Shown in pieces: positions 8,578-17,341 of a DNA stretch of 64,000 bases. The position numbers and the translations under genes were made by a program. This DNA is from Paenibacillus xylanexedens (lineage in GTDB: Bacteria; Bacillota; Bacilli; Paenibacillales; Paenibacillaceae). Each line of letters begins with the position of its first letter. Position 1 is the first letter of the stretch. The notes under the pieces were generated by a model, which worked only from the letters and a program-made list of their open reading frames with translations, did no database searches and was not told the origin of the DNA. The stretch covers positions 124,001 through 188,000 of the forward strand of contig NZ_JAGIKV010000005.1 in NCBI RefSeq assembly GCF_017874615.1, read 5' to 3'.

Positions 8578-11082
8578 TTAAAAATAGAAGCCTCCAGTCC
8601 AGCTATCGTTTTCCAGATCGACCCCGTATTCTTCGTTGTAAGCTCCGTCTTTCAGAACCTTCACTTGCCCATCCAAACATATATCCAAACCTTTGTTAAC
8701 ATCTAGTTCCCTAATTTCATAGGGGAAAAGATTAACGGTATACTGTTGCGCTTTGCGCATCAATCTACTGAAATCTTCAATGCGTTCAGCACCATTTAGT
8801 TGGGCAATAATATTTTTGCCCTCCCCATAAGGTACAATTACGGAAGTCGTTTTATCTTCAATAACATGAAAGTGCTCTGCAGCCGTTCGATAACTATTAA
8901 CGAGAAATAATGGTGGACTTTGCTTTATATTTTCAAAATAACTCTGGTAATAACGGTTATTCTCATAACCTGCAAACAATAAGTCTGTCATCGTTACATT
9001 TAATGCAGCAACGTTAAAATTTAGCGACGTACTTACATCCAGATAGAAACGTTGAAAATAGCCACGCATTGCTTGAAGCGACAGAAGGTGACCACCATGT
9101 ACATTGGGGTTTAAACGCATATCTATGAGCATCTGTTTCGAGATTTCCTTGCCCTTCCTGACCTCATGCAAATGTTTCAGATCTTCTTGTGCATGATCAA
9201 TCACGTAAACCTGCTGAATCTCTTCCTCGCCGTTTCTGTTGCACCTTCCTGCCGCTTGCGCAATAGAATCCAGCCCGGACAAAGAACGAATGACACATTG
9301 AAAACTGATATCTACCCCTGCCTCTATTAGAGGTGTACTTACACAAACCAATCTTTCTTTCCTATCAAGAAGATTCCTAATCTCATCCAAAATCTCCTTA
9401 CGATGCGAAGCGCACATTGATGTACTTAAATGGTAAACTGGTATATCCAGTGTTGAACTCAATCGCTGATACAAATCCTTGACCACCGATTTAGTGTTTA
9501 AAACAACCATCATGTTTCGTTTGTCAGCTAGTTTTACCTGTATGAAATCCGTCAAGGATTCATTCGAATAGGACTTATGGGAGGCTTCATCCTTGATCTC
9601 AACCCTTTTAAATGAGGTAATGACCTGAGTCAGGTTTTGGATTATTTCCGCGTCAGGACTAATATGCAGACGATGCTCGACAAAGTCCAAAGCGGGTTGA
9701 GTCGCCGTACACAGAACCATAGTGGACTGTCCATAGTCTTTCAGAAAATTCAGAGCTTCATTAAATAGGGAAACACACGATACAGGAACTTTCTGCACTT
9801 CGTCAAAAATAATGACAGCTTCACAAAGATTGTGCATTCTACGGATATTTCTACTACCTTTGGCATAGATCACGTTTAAGAACTGTACCATGGTTGTAAA
9901 AATAATCGGTGAGTCCCAATTATCCTTCGCAAGCTTCAACTTCTGACGGACATTCTTAGTTCCTTCTTCTGTTTCATCCGTCTCATCATCTTGGTCGTCC
10001 TCAATGACATTTGAATGATGCTCCAAAATATGCGCATCATCCTCTAATATTCTTCTTACCTCTGCTGCGTTTTGTTCTATAATTGTTGTGTATGGCAACA
10101 CATAAATAATCCGTTTTTTTCCAGAATCAAGAGCGTGCTTTAAAGCGTACCTGAGACTCGCCAGCGTTTTTCCTCCGCCAGTAGGAATAGACAACGTGTA
10201 GATACCAGTCGATCTTCTCGCAAATTGGTCACATTGTTCCGACATTTCCTGTCTTAGCTGATTAATATCTGATCTTGATTCTCTTCCCACGTTGGCCAAA
10301 TGATTGATCTCTACCATCAACCTATCATAATAGGTTTGAAAAAGTCTTTTAGTACAAGGCGTCTTTTCATCTTCCTCTGTAATTCCTTCTTCAAAACGTC
10401 TGGTATCTGTGCGATCTGCATCAACTAATGCACTAAATACGAACTTCGTAAGAAACATGCATTTCTTTTCTCTAGTAAACGTAGAAGGAATATCTAAAAA
10501 CCGTTTCAGTTCATTAACTGCCTCATTTACATATTGTTGAAACTCGTCTTCGCTCATTACAGATTTAAAAAATAGTTGTACGCTTTTATCAAAATCAATA
10601 ACTTCTTGCTTATCTCTGACTCTGTATAGATATGGCGACTTCAATTCAGGGTCCATATAATCGTGCAGATAAGAATGATGAGAAATAATTGCGTTTCCTA
10701 CAATTTCAGCCAAAATCCCTTTTTCCCGTAAAATTTTCCCTGTGTGAAAAAAATGATACAATAGCCTACCGCCTGCTGTAGAATGATCAATTTTTTTAGC
10801 CTTTCGAGAAATTTCAGGATGATGTACTGCTTCAATAATATATTCCAAAAAAGCTGTCGTAAATTTACCCATATCGTGCAACATACCAGCAAGACCAGTA
10901 ATATGACGGATCTTCAGTTTGTTTCCGAAAGTTTCAGATAACTTTTGTACCCCAAGTAAATGCACTTCGACCCACTGATTTTCAAAATCACTTTCTCGTA
11001 TATGAGCTATATATTTCAACCATCTATCCCCAATCACCAATATAGTTCTTATGTCACACAAAAAAAATGTAACTACCCGCAT
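8578..11082 (-). CDS. cas3: CRISPR-associated helicase-nuclease Cas3, type I-C
   Basis: Cas3 is recruited by target-bound Cascade and then unwinds and degrades the foreign DNA. The 834-aa protein has an N-terminal HD nuclease (HDMGK at 69-73, DHSTAG at 99-104, ISHHS at 133-137) and a superfamily 2 helicase with Walker A TGGGKT (301-306), DEVQ (427-430), motif V around STPLIEAGVDIS and motif VI in AAGRCNRNG. All key residues are intact. The start at 11082 follows AGGA at short spacing, but the first 20 residues look unlike the usual N-terminus and a later start near the RWLKYIAHIRE segment is possible. It is separated from cas5 by the crRNA-like gene, so it is probably transcribed from its own promoter. 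Confidence 0.97.
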   Translation of the reverse strand: MRVVTFFLCDIRTILVIGDRWLKYIAHIRESDFENQWVEVHLLGVQKLSETFGNKLKIRHITGLAGMLHDMGKFTTAFLEYIIEAVHHPEISRKAKKIDHSTAGGRLLYHFFHTGKILREKGILAEIVGNAIISHHSYLHDYMDPELKSPYLYRVRDKQEVIDFDKSVQLFFKSVMSEDEFQQYVNEAVNELKRFLDIPSTFTREKKCMFLTKFVFSALVDADRTDTRRFEEGITEEDEKTPCTKRLFQTYYDRLMVEINHLANVGRESRSDINQLRQEMSEQCDQFARRSTGIYTLSIPTGGGKTLASLRYALKHALDSGKKRIIYVLPYTTIIEQNAAEVRRILEDDAHILEHHSNVIEDDQDDETDETEEGTKNVRQKLKLAKDNWDSPIIFTTMVQFLNVIYAKGSRNIRRMHNLCEAVIIFDEVQKVPVSCVSLFNEALNFLKDYGQSTMVLCTATQPALDFVEHRLHISPDAEIIQNLTQVITSFKRVEIKDEASHKSYSNESLTDFIQVKLADKRNMMVVLNTKSVVKDLYQRLSSTLDIPVYHLSTSMCASHRKEILDEIRNLLDRKERLVCVSTPLIEAGVDISFQCVIRSLSGLDSIAQAAGRCNRNGEEEIQQVYVIDHAQEDLKHLHEVRKGKEISKQMLIDMRLNPNVHGGHLLSLQAMRGYFQRFYLDVSTSLNFNVAALNVTMTDLLFAGYENNRYYQSYFENIKQSPPLFLVNSYRTAAEHFHVIEDKTTSVIVPYGEGKNIIAQLNGAERIEDFSRLMRKAQQYTVNLFPYEIRELDVNKGLDICLDGQVKVLKDGAYNEEYGVDLENDSWTGGFYF

Positions 11083-11165
11083 AATTTCCTATCTTCAGAC
11101 TTCTATAGACCTATTCGAAATACCTGCTAAAAATCCACATATTTCTTCCTTTTTTGATAATTAAA

Positions 11166-11197
11166 ATAAAAAAATGCACTCCTTTCAAAGAGTGCAC
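11166..11197 (-). terminator. Terminator downstream of array A3
   Basis: On the minus strand GTGCACTC and GAGTGCA form a hairpin with loop TTTGAAAG, followed by a run of seven T. It lies about 70 nt after the last, decayed repeat of A3 and so closes its transcript. The stem resembles the CRISPR repeat stem, so it may descend from a repeat. Confidence 0.75.
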
Positions 11198-11263
11198 CTT
11201 CGATCTTGACGGTTACGTTTTTTATTCATACTTCGTGTACAACAGGAGTACAACACGAATGCA

Positions 11264-11426
11264 GTTTTAATCACTTCCTCCGTAAAGAGTGCGACCTCTT
11301 CCTTAACCTCGGCACCCTTGCCTTTCATATTTCAGTCCACGCACTCATATAGAGTGCGACGGCACCCTCGCTAACTTTACCACTGCCCTCAACAATTTCA
11401 ATCCACGCACTCATATAGAGTGCGAC
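11264..11426 (-). CRISPR. Mini CRISPR array A3 (32-nt repeat variant)
   Basis: Two good repeats (11395-11426 and 11329-11360) and one decayed terminal repeat (11264-11295) enclose spacers 11361-11394 (34 nt) and 11296-11328 (33 nt). In crRNA sense the repeat begins GTCGCACTCTATATGAGTGC, one base shorter in the hairpin loop than in A1/A2, and ends GTGGATTGAAAT. It sits upstream of cas3 in the same orientation, with its own leader and terminator. The leader-proximal spacer reads in frame as VEGSGKVSEGA, close to a repeat of the YhgE protein encoded at 17995-20184. Confidence 0.92.
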
Positions 11427-11640
11427 AGCAGAAAACAACGTATATTCGTTTCAAAAAAAGTTTCTAACGTTATTCTGCCATTTAGTAGATGATAATAAAT
11501 TCATCTTAATACAAATAATCCAGTTAATTCAAGAACGATGTTGCCAAAAAGGGACAATAATAGCTTATTCGACAATTTTCGAGGTGCGAATCTCCCAGAG
11601 ATTTTATGTGAGCTTAACATTCGCACCATTAAAGTAGCGC
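11427..11640 (-). promoter_or_regulatory. Leader of array A3
   Basis: This non-coding AT-rich DNA carries the same leader block as A1 and A2. TCGACAA lies 142 nt from the repeat, followed by the inverted arms AGGTGCGAAT (11582-11591) and ATTCGCACC (11619-11627). A plus-strand open frame crossing the element has no ribosome binding site and is judged spurious. Between 11640 and 11780 nothing further was recognised. Confidence 0.8.
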
Positions 11641-11782
11641 TTTTTACAGGTCTTATCTTTGTTGCTTTAGAAATCTTATATTTTCATATATCGACACCTA
11701 AAGAACCAAAAAATCTTCAATGTATTTGATCTCATTCTATAATGCTACTATGACCATGGTATCGTTATAGAATATCATTTTC

Positions 11783-12133
11783 TTATTGAAATCGATCAAG
11801 CTTCAAGTTCATATCAACACGTTCTGGTGTCCACAAAAGGACATCCGTGAGAAAAGTCAACGCATCCATTCCGCACAACCTATCCACGATTGACTCTATC
11901 AGTTCTTTTACATTTCCTTGGGGTTGCTCAGCGAGAATTATTCCTCCGGTATCTCCATTAATATATAGGTGATCTACGTGAGCAACTTTGTGTACATGCC
12001 GCAGCCATAGCGTACCTTCGTCAAGGAAAAAGATATAACTTTCATTCATAACATATCCTTGGTAAATATAAAAATCCTGAACGTCATCAAAAGGACCTAT
12101 CACTACAGAAGCTAATTTAATACGATCTGACAT
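11783..12133 (-). CDS. Hypothetical protein (116 aa)
   Basis: I do not recognise this protein. It is acidic with alternating strands, and its second half holds a run of hydrophobic segments (HLYINGDTGGIILAEQ; ALTFLTDVLLW); there is no signal peptide or membrane helix. ATG 12133 is chosen over GTG 12145 because GAGGTG lies about 9 nt before it. It is a single-gene unit in the accessory stretch between arrays A3 and A2, divergent from the small HTH gene at 12423. Such positions often hold mobile or defence-related cargo, but nothing in the sequence gives a function. Confidence 0.6.
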   Translation of the reverse strand: MSDRIKLASVVIGPFDDVQDFYIYQGYVMNESYIFFLDEGTLWLRHVHKVAHVDHLYINGDTGGIILAEQPQGNVKELIESIVDRLCGMDALTFLTDVLLWTPERVDMNLKLDRFQ

Positions 12134-12293
12134 ACTCAGGAGCACCTCTTTTCATTAGATCGTTATCAAAATCTCATATTATCTACTTAAATCAAAAATC
12201 ATTTTTCATGCATAGTAATCCTTCGTTCTGAGATATCGCCTCCATATTACAAAAATAATTAAACTCTTTATAATGAACTAAAAGTTCGATTTA

Positions 12294-12355
12294 TTATACA
12301 TATAGTACAACAAGTGATATTTTTATTCAACACTAATTTATACATAAAGTACGAC
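12294..12355. repeat. Direct repeat pair upstream of the HTH gene
   Basis: TTATACATATAGTACAAC (12294-12311) and TTATACATAAAGTACGAC (12338-12355) match at 16 of 18 positions, 44 bp apart, in the AT-rich 290-bp region before the small HTH gene. They may be operators for its product or for the divergent gene; this is inference from position only. Confidence 0.45.
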
Positions 12356-12422
12356 TTCTTGTATTTATAGTCCATATTCAATAAAATACACGTATATATA
12401 CAATTTTTCTTGGAGGTTAATG

Positions 12423-12632
12423 ATGGCATTAAAACCTAGCTATAAACCAATGGAGATTACTCTAATTAAAAAGGACAAGAATAAAACTTACCTGCGTACT
12501 CAACTAGGTATTTCACCTTCTACTCTAGCCAAAATGTCTAATGGAGAGTTTGTTGCGTTAAGTGTGATTGCACGTATTTGCGAAGACCTACAATGTCGTA
12601 TTGAAGAAGTTGTTGAATTTATAGAGGAGTAA
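12423..12632 (+). CDS. Small XRE/Cro-type HTH regulator
   Basis: This is a single-domain 69-aa Cro/C1-type helix-turn-helix protein. The fold reads as helix 1 (ITLIKKDKNKTYLRTQLG), the HTH core around SPSTLAKMSNGEFVALSVIARICEDLQCRIEEVVEF, and nothing beyond. This is the YozG-like architecture common in Bacillota and phages. Two ATGs stand in tandem (12420, 12423); the second is better spaced (6 nt) from GGAGG. Two near-identical 18-bp direct repeats lie upstream. It may control itself or neighbouring genes; whether it touches the CRISPR arrays is unknown. Confidence 0.85.
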   Translation: MALKPSYKPMEITLIKKDKNKTYLRTQLGISPSTLAKMSNGEFVALSVIARICEDLQCRIEEVVEFIEE

Positions 12633-12708
12633 ATTTAAGTGGATATCTCAAATCTATACGATGCGAGTGACTATACGTTGTAGTGGATTTGAAAAAGGAG
12701 TTTTGTTT

Positions 12709-12804
12709 GTGCAGATTTACTTTATAGAGAGAAACTTGCCTACATTTCATTTTGATCTACGATATTTAAAATCACAACCGATGCTCCTTTCCAATAAAAT
12801 TTGA
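12709..12804 (+). CDS. Possible micro-ORF (31 aa)
   Basis: A GTG start with AAAAAGGAG nine nt upstream opens a 31-codon frame ending at TGA 12804. The peptide starts MQIYFIERNLPTFHFD and resembles nothing I know. It could be a true small protein or the remnant of a gene. The rest of 12633-13230 has no gene, only the CRISPR relic. Confidence 0.2.
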   Translation: MQIYFIERNLPTFHFDLRYLKSQPMLLSNKI

Positions 12805-12878
12805 TGTTCATGCTACACGAGTTCTCATAATTACTTTTTGAATAACGGCACGTTCAGGTACATCCATTGTGTCCTTCA

Positions 12879-13019
12879 ATTTCAATGTGTGCATTTTGAT
12901 CCCCTTGCATATTTTCCATTTCCCTCTCAATCTATGTACTAAAAATGTGACCAGTTCAATCTACGTACTGGCTCCGGCACCGTCCGCATTATCAATTCAC
13001 ACACTCCATACGAAGTGAC
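12879..13019 (-). repeat. Decayed CRISPR repeats (relic array)
   Basis: Position 12988-13019 is clearly a degenerate copy of the A2 repeat (TCAAT, then CACACACTCCATACGAAGTG). Weaker repeat-like halves sit at 12923 (TCTCAATCTATGTACT), 12953 (GTTCAATCTACGTACT) and 12879 (ATTTCAATGTGTGCAT); their differences from the true repeat are mostly C-to-T changes. The two ends at 12951 and 13019 are 68 nt apart, one repeat-spacer period. No leader block follows. It looks like a dead piece of array. Confidence 0.6.
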
Positions 13020-13230
13020 GGTATATGATTAGATGCTTACTCAGACTTAGTTAAGAATATTCATTATTGGTCTTGCTTGGACAAAAAAGCCACCCATCCA
13101 AGACTGGGACAGCTAATCAAGAAACATCTTTTGTTTATCTTCAAACCTACAAGGTAAAATGCAACGCGTCTAAGTAATTCATTCCCATTACAGTATCTTT
13201 TTCTCAACCTAGACCATCATATAATTTTAA

Positions 13231-13914
13231 TTAAGTATGACTCAAAGAACAATTTAATAATACGCTTATAGCTTGGGCATTCCTTCCAATTCGTCCATAA
13301 TACATCGCCAGTTCGTAGCTGAATTTTAGATAATATGAGGCATCTATATCTGAAATGTTCTTCCAGTCAATGACCTTTATATTTTCTTCAAATATACTTT
13401 CTAATTTTTTTATAGGCAACCCGCTTAACCGGTTGGCTTCTAGTAGCGTTAAGAGCCCAGAAATAAACTCGTCCTTATTTTGAAGTATAAATGATAAATA
13501 TTCATCTAAAACCTCTGTTTTCCCTTCCAATAAATCCAATACCATCAAATTAACTTTAGAGATCTCTGCATAATATTTAACTTCATCTATCGATTTTTCA
13601 TCTTTGATTCTTAACCATTTAAAATCGCCATAACTTTCAATACATTCCCGTGCCTTACCAAATTCCAATAACTTTTGATGAGCTATTCCCTGCATCAACA
13701 GAGCATAACCTATATAATAAATAGGCACACGATCTGTATGTATTTCTACGATGTGTGTGTCTCCAACTAACATATTTAAATTGTAAATTCTAATGGACTC
13801 CTCATATAACATTTCGCCTAGTCTAATCATTTCGCTCCAATTATTCAAGCTATAAGCCATTCTGAGTAGTGTCACAGTCGAGTCTAATCCATATCCATCA
13901 TTATACCTCGACAT
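13231..13914 (-). CDS. TPR-like helical protein without an HTH domain
   Basis: The 227-aa product starting at ATG 13914, behind the strong site AAGGAGGGAGGG, is built of helix pairs resembling tetratricopeptide repeats. It looks like the C-terminal sensor half of the HTH-TPR regulators of Paenibacillus and Bacillus, in segments such as TVTLLRMAYSLNNWSEMIRLGE and the repeated AxxxYGRIGRNAQA pattern near the end. No DNA-binding domain precedes it: the upstream codons have no HTH pattern, and the ribosome binding site sits right at this start. It may be a stand-alone sensor or a split regulator. It lies between the CRISPR relic and array A2. The function is unknown. Confidence 0.6.
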   Translation of the reverse strand: MSRYNDGYGLDSTVTLLRMAYSLNNWSEMIRLGEMLYEESIRIYNLNMLVGDTHIVEIHTDRVPIYYIGYALLMQGIAHQKLLEFGKARECIESYGDFKWLRIKDEKSIDEVKYYAEISKVNLMVLDLLEGKTEVLDEYLSFILQNKDEFISGLLTLLEANRLSGLPIKKLESIFEENIKVIDWKNISDIDASYYLKFSYELAMYYGRIGRNAQAISVLLNCSLSHT

Positions 13915-14070
13915 ACCCTCCCTCCTTATTTTACAATTAATAACATTATATTGTTTTTTATACCATAGATCAAATCTATTGTTTAACAAAACATCTTAAA
14001 TAAGGTGCATTTAATACGATATTTCAGTTTTCGGAATTATCATCTATATTTATTATTTTAATTCTCTGAA

Positions 14071-14133
14071 ATGAAAAAGTCTTACCCACTTATTCACGCT
14101 TAGCATAAGAAAGGTAAGACTTTTTTAGGGATT
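14071..14133. terminator. Terminator downstream of array A2
   Basis: AAAAAGTCTTACC and GGTAAGACTTTTTT form a 13-bp stem around a 26-nt loop, with T-runs in both directions. It lies just past the last repeat of A2 and probably ends the array transcript on the minus strand. Confidence 0.75.
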
Positions 14134-14138
14134 CGATT

Positions 14139-16998
14139 TGCATTCCATACGGAGTGACCACTTCCAACTCTCCGTAGGCTGATCCGAAAGGTATTTCAAT
14201 CCACGCACTCCATACGGAGTGCGACATCGCTGCTCTCAATCATCATAACTTCAAATACATTTCAATCCACGCACTCCATACGGAGTGCGACTTCAAAAAT
14301 TGGTTTTGTCGGACCTGTCATTAAAGATTTCAATCCACGCACTCCATACGGAGTGCGACGACATTTCATGCTTAAATGGACGCATAGGTATATAATTTCA
14401 ATCCACGCACTCCATACGGAGTGCGACCTCAATAAAATTAACGTCTTTCTCCAGGTTAAACAATTTCAATCCACGCACTCCATACGGAGTGCGACCTGGA
14501 CAGCCTATGCAGGCCGTTGTACATGGCGAGATTTCAATTCACGCACTCCATACGGAGTGCGACCTTCTTACGTAACGCACTCTCAATAGTTTGATACAGA
14601 TTTCAATCCACGTACTCCATACGGAGTGCGACTGCTATTGATGCACAGTAACGAGATAGAGCCATGGATTTCAATCCACGTACTCCATACGGAGTGCGAC
14701 TTGCGTAGGCGCAACGCTCATTACGATATCCGTCGTATTTCAATCCACGCACTCCATACGGAGTGCGACTTGAATTTGATTATGCAGGGCGTACAGGCGC
14801 TTGTATTTCAATCCACGCACTCCATACGGAGTGCGACCCAATGCCGTTCAGCTCGCTTCCCAGGTGTGCAGAATTTCAATCCACGCACTCCATACGGAGT
14901 GCGACCATTTCTCCCATGGGTGCGGTCCGCATGACACAGCATTTCAATCCACGCACTCCATACGGAGTGCGACACCAATCGTGGTTGGCCAAGAAGTACG
15001 GCAAGCTATTTCAATCCACGCACTCCATACGGAGTGCGACAGCAAAATCCCACGGAACGAATTTCGTAGATTCTCATTTCAATCCACGCACTCCATACGG
15101 AGTGCGACCAATTGTGATTTCTTCAGCGATCGTTTTTACAACTGATTTCAATCCACGCACTCCATACGGAGTGCGACGGCTTCAGCAGCTTGGCACCTCC
15201 ACCAACAACAAAATTTCAATCCACGCACTCCATACGGAGTGCGACTGAGAAACAAAACGAATCTCAAACGTGATGAGCTATTTCAATCCACGCACTCCAT
15301 ACGGAGTGCGACGGCCGAAGGACTCCGAGACGACCGAAATACTAAGCATTTCAATCCACGCACTCCATACGGAGTGCGACCACACTACAGTCGCAATACA
15401 TTGATCCAAAAACAATTTCAATCCACGCACTCCATATGGAGTGCGACTGAAACAAAATTGATTTAATGTAAGGAGTTCAAGGTATTTCAATCCACGCACT
15501 CCATACGGAGTGCGACGGAGCGATACCTTTCACTGCATGTTCTTTCAGGATTTCAATCCACGCACTCCATACGGAGTGCGACCATGGTACACAGTTGGGT
15601 CTGGAGTGGATCAAGCGATTTCAATCCACGCACTCCATACGGAGTGCGACTTTTAACCTAGAAGAGCTCACGCTTGAAATTATTTCAATCCACGCACTCC
15701 ATACGGAGTGCGACTTGCGAGTTGGTGGTGGTTCTATTGAACATAGATTATTTCAATCCACGCACTCCATACGGAGTGCGACGTTATGGTTATTAACGTC
15801 GCTGTACATTTATTAGATTTCAATCCACGCACTCCATACGGAGTGCGACATCCAATTGGTTCATGGGGTAAATTTCAATAATTATTTCAATCCACGCACT
15901 CCATACGGAGTGCGACGTAAGTCCCATCCTGTTATTAGTTGGTTGTTTGATATTTCAATCCACGCACTCCATACGGAGTGCGACGAAGTCCCATCCTGTT
16001 ATTAGTTGGTTGTTTGATATTTCAATCCACGCACTCCATACGGAGTGCGACTAAAGAGATATTTGCTTTTTTGTCTACACCTACGGATTTCAATCCACGC
16101 ACTCCATACGGAGTGCGACACGTTGTCCTATATGTAAAAGATTCATGAGAAAAATTTCAATCCACGCACTCCATACGGAGTGCGACTACCAGGTGTCCTG
16201 ATCTTGGGGATGTCATTAGGAATTTCAATCCACGCACTCCATACGGAGTGCGACTGCGATAAAAAAATACAAAATTAGCGATTGCTAATTTCAATCCACG
16301 CACTCCATACGGAGTGCGACGTGGATTTGCAGGCGAAACTCAAGCTTGGTAGCCTATTTCAATCCACGCACTCCATACGGAGTGCGACGATCCGGATCTC
16401 CTGCAGGAGTAAATTGTTAACAATTTCAATCCACGCACTCCATACGGAGTGCGACTATTTTTTGGGCGTTAAAGGCATTAGGCTGTTGATATTTCAATCC
16501 ACGCACTCCATACGGAGTGCGACTTGGGGATAATCATTTTCTTTTACAACATCTACTGATTTCAATCCACGCACTCCATACGGAGTGCGACACTTAACAA
16601 AATAATCATGCGTAACCGTAAAATAAATTTCAATCCACGCACTCCATACGGAGTGCGACGATCTGTGACTTGGACATTCGTACCTTGCCCGATGATTTCA
16701 ATCCACGCACTCCATACGGAGTGCGACTTGTTGTTGATGCACACTAATGAGATTGAGTCATGGATTTCAATCCACGCACTCCATACGGAGTGCGACGAGA
16801 TCAGCAGAAAGCACCTGAAGCGCCTATCAGAATTTCAATCCACGCACTCCATACGGAGTGCGACCGATTTTTGCAGTTGTTACTAAAGCAGTCTAATATT
16901 TCAATCCACGCACTCCATACGGAGTGCGACCAAGGATACGCTGATCTATGCAAGATCGTTAACGTATTTCAATCCACGCACTCCATACGGAGTGCGAC
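14139..16998 (-). CRISPR. CRISPR array A2 (type I-C), 42 repeats
   Basis: There are 42 repeats of 33 nt (14193 to 16998) with 41 spacers, plus a decayed terminal repeat around 14139-14159 after one more spacer-like segment. In crRNA sense the repeat begins GTCGCACTCCGTATGGAGTG, one base different in the loop from A1, and ends CGTGGATTGAAAT. The leader is at the right end, so the newest spacer is 16931-16965. Repeat variants gather at the old end: 14531 carries AATTCAC, and both 14600 and 14668 carry CGTACTCC; 15415 has CATATGG. Spacers 15917-15951 and 15985-16018 are almost identical. Spacers 14633-14667 and 16728-16763 are diverged versions of one target. Spacer 16321-16355 overlaps an A1 spacer. 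Confidence 0.99.
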
Positions 16999-17191
16999 AG
17001 CGAAAAAGTACGTATTTTAACGATTTGACCCATCAAAAACACGTATTTTCACTATTATTCTATGACTTTCCATATCATTATTCAATCAAATTATGCCTAC
17101 ATGTTGCCTTAAGGTAACAATTTTGCCCATTTCGACAAATTCTGAGGTGCGAATCCCCCAGGGTTTTCATGTGAGCATCACATTCGCACCT
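16999..17191 (-). promoter_or_regulatory. Leader of array A2
   Basis: Beginning AGCGAAAAAGTACGTATTTT beside the last repeat, this leader carries the block shared with A1 and A3: TCGACAAATTC at 17132, 134 nt from the repeat, then the arms AGGTGCGAAT (17145) and ATTCGCACCT (17182-17191). An open frame extends through it from 17093 but is only an upstream extension of the tetR frame. From 17192 to 17330 there is a further short non-coding stretch with the tetR promoter. Confidence 0.85.
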
Positions 17192-17341
17192 GTCCTATCC
17201 GTTTATGACAAAGATCACATCCACCTTCCCTGCTCAAGTGCTACAGTTGTTAACGACCAACTGACCATAATAGTAAATTGGTCAAAAAATAGGGTTTACC
17301 TTACCCATTATCCTTTCAACCTACAAGGAGGTGTATATGCG

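Noticed and set aside
11538..11729. 63-codon plus-strand frame in the A3 leader
   Set aside because: It crosses the conserved leader block, has no ribosome binding site, and the block is conserved as DNA in other leaders where the frame is not kept.
14353..17020. Open frames through array A2
   Set aside because: Same reason: repeat periodicity; no ribosome binding sites.
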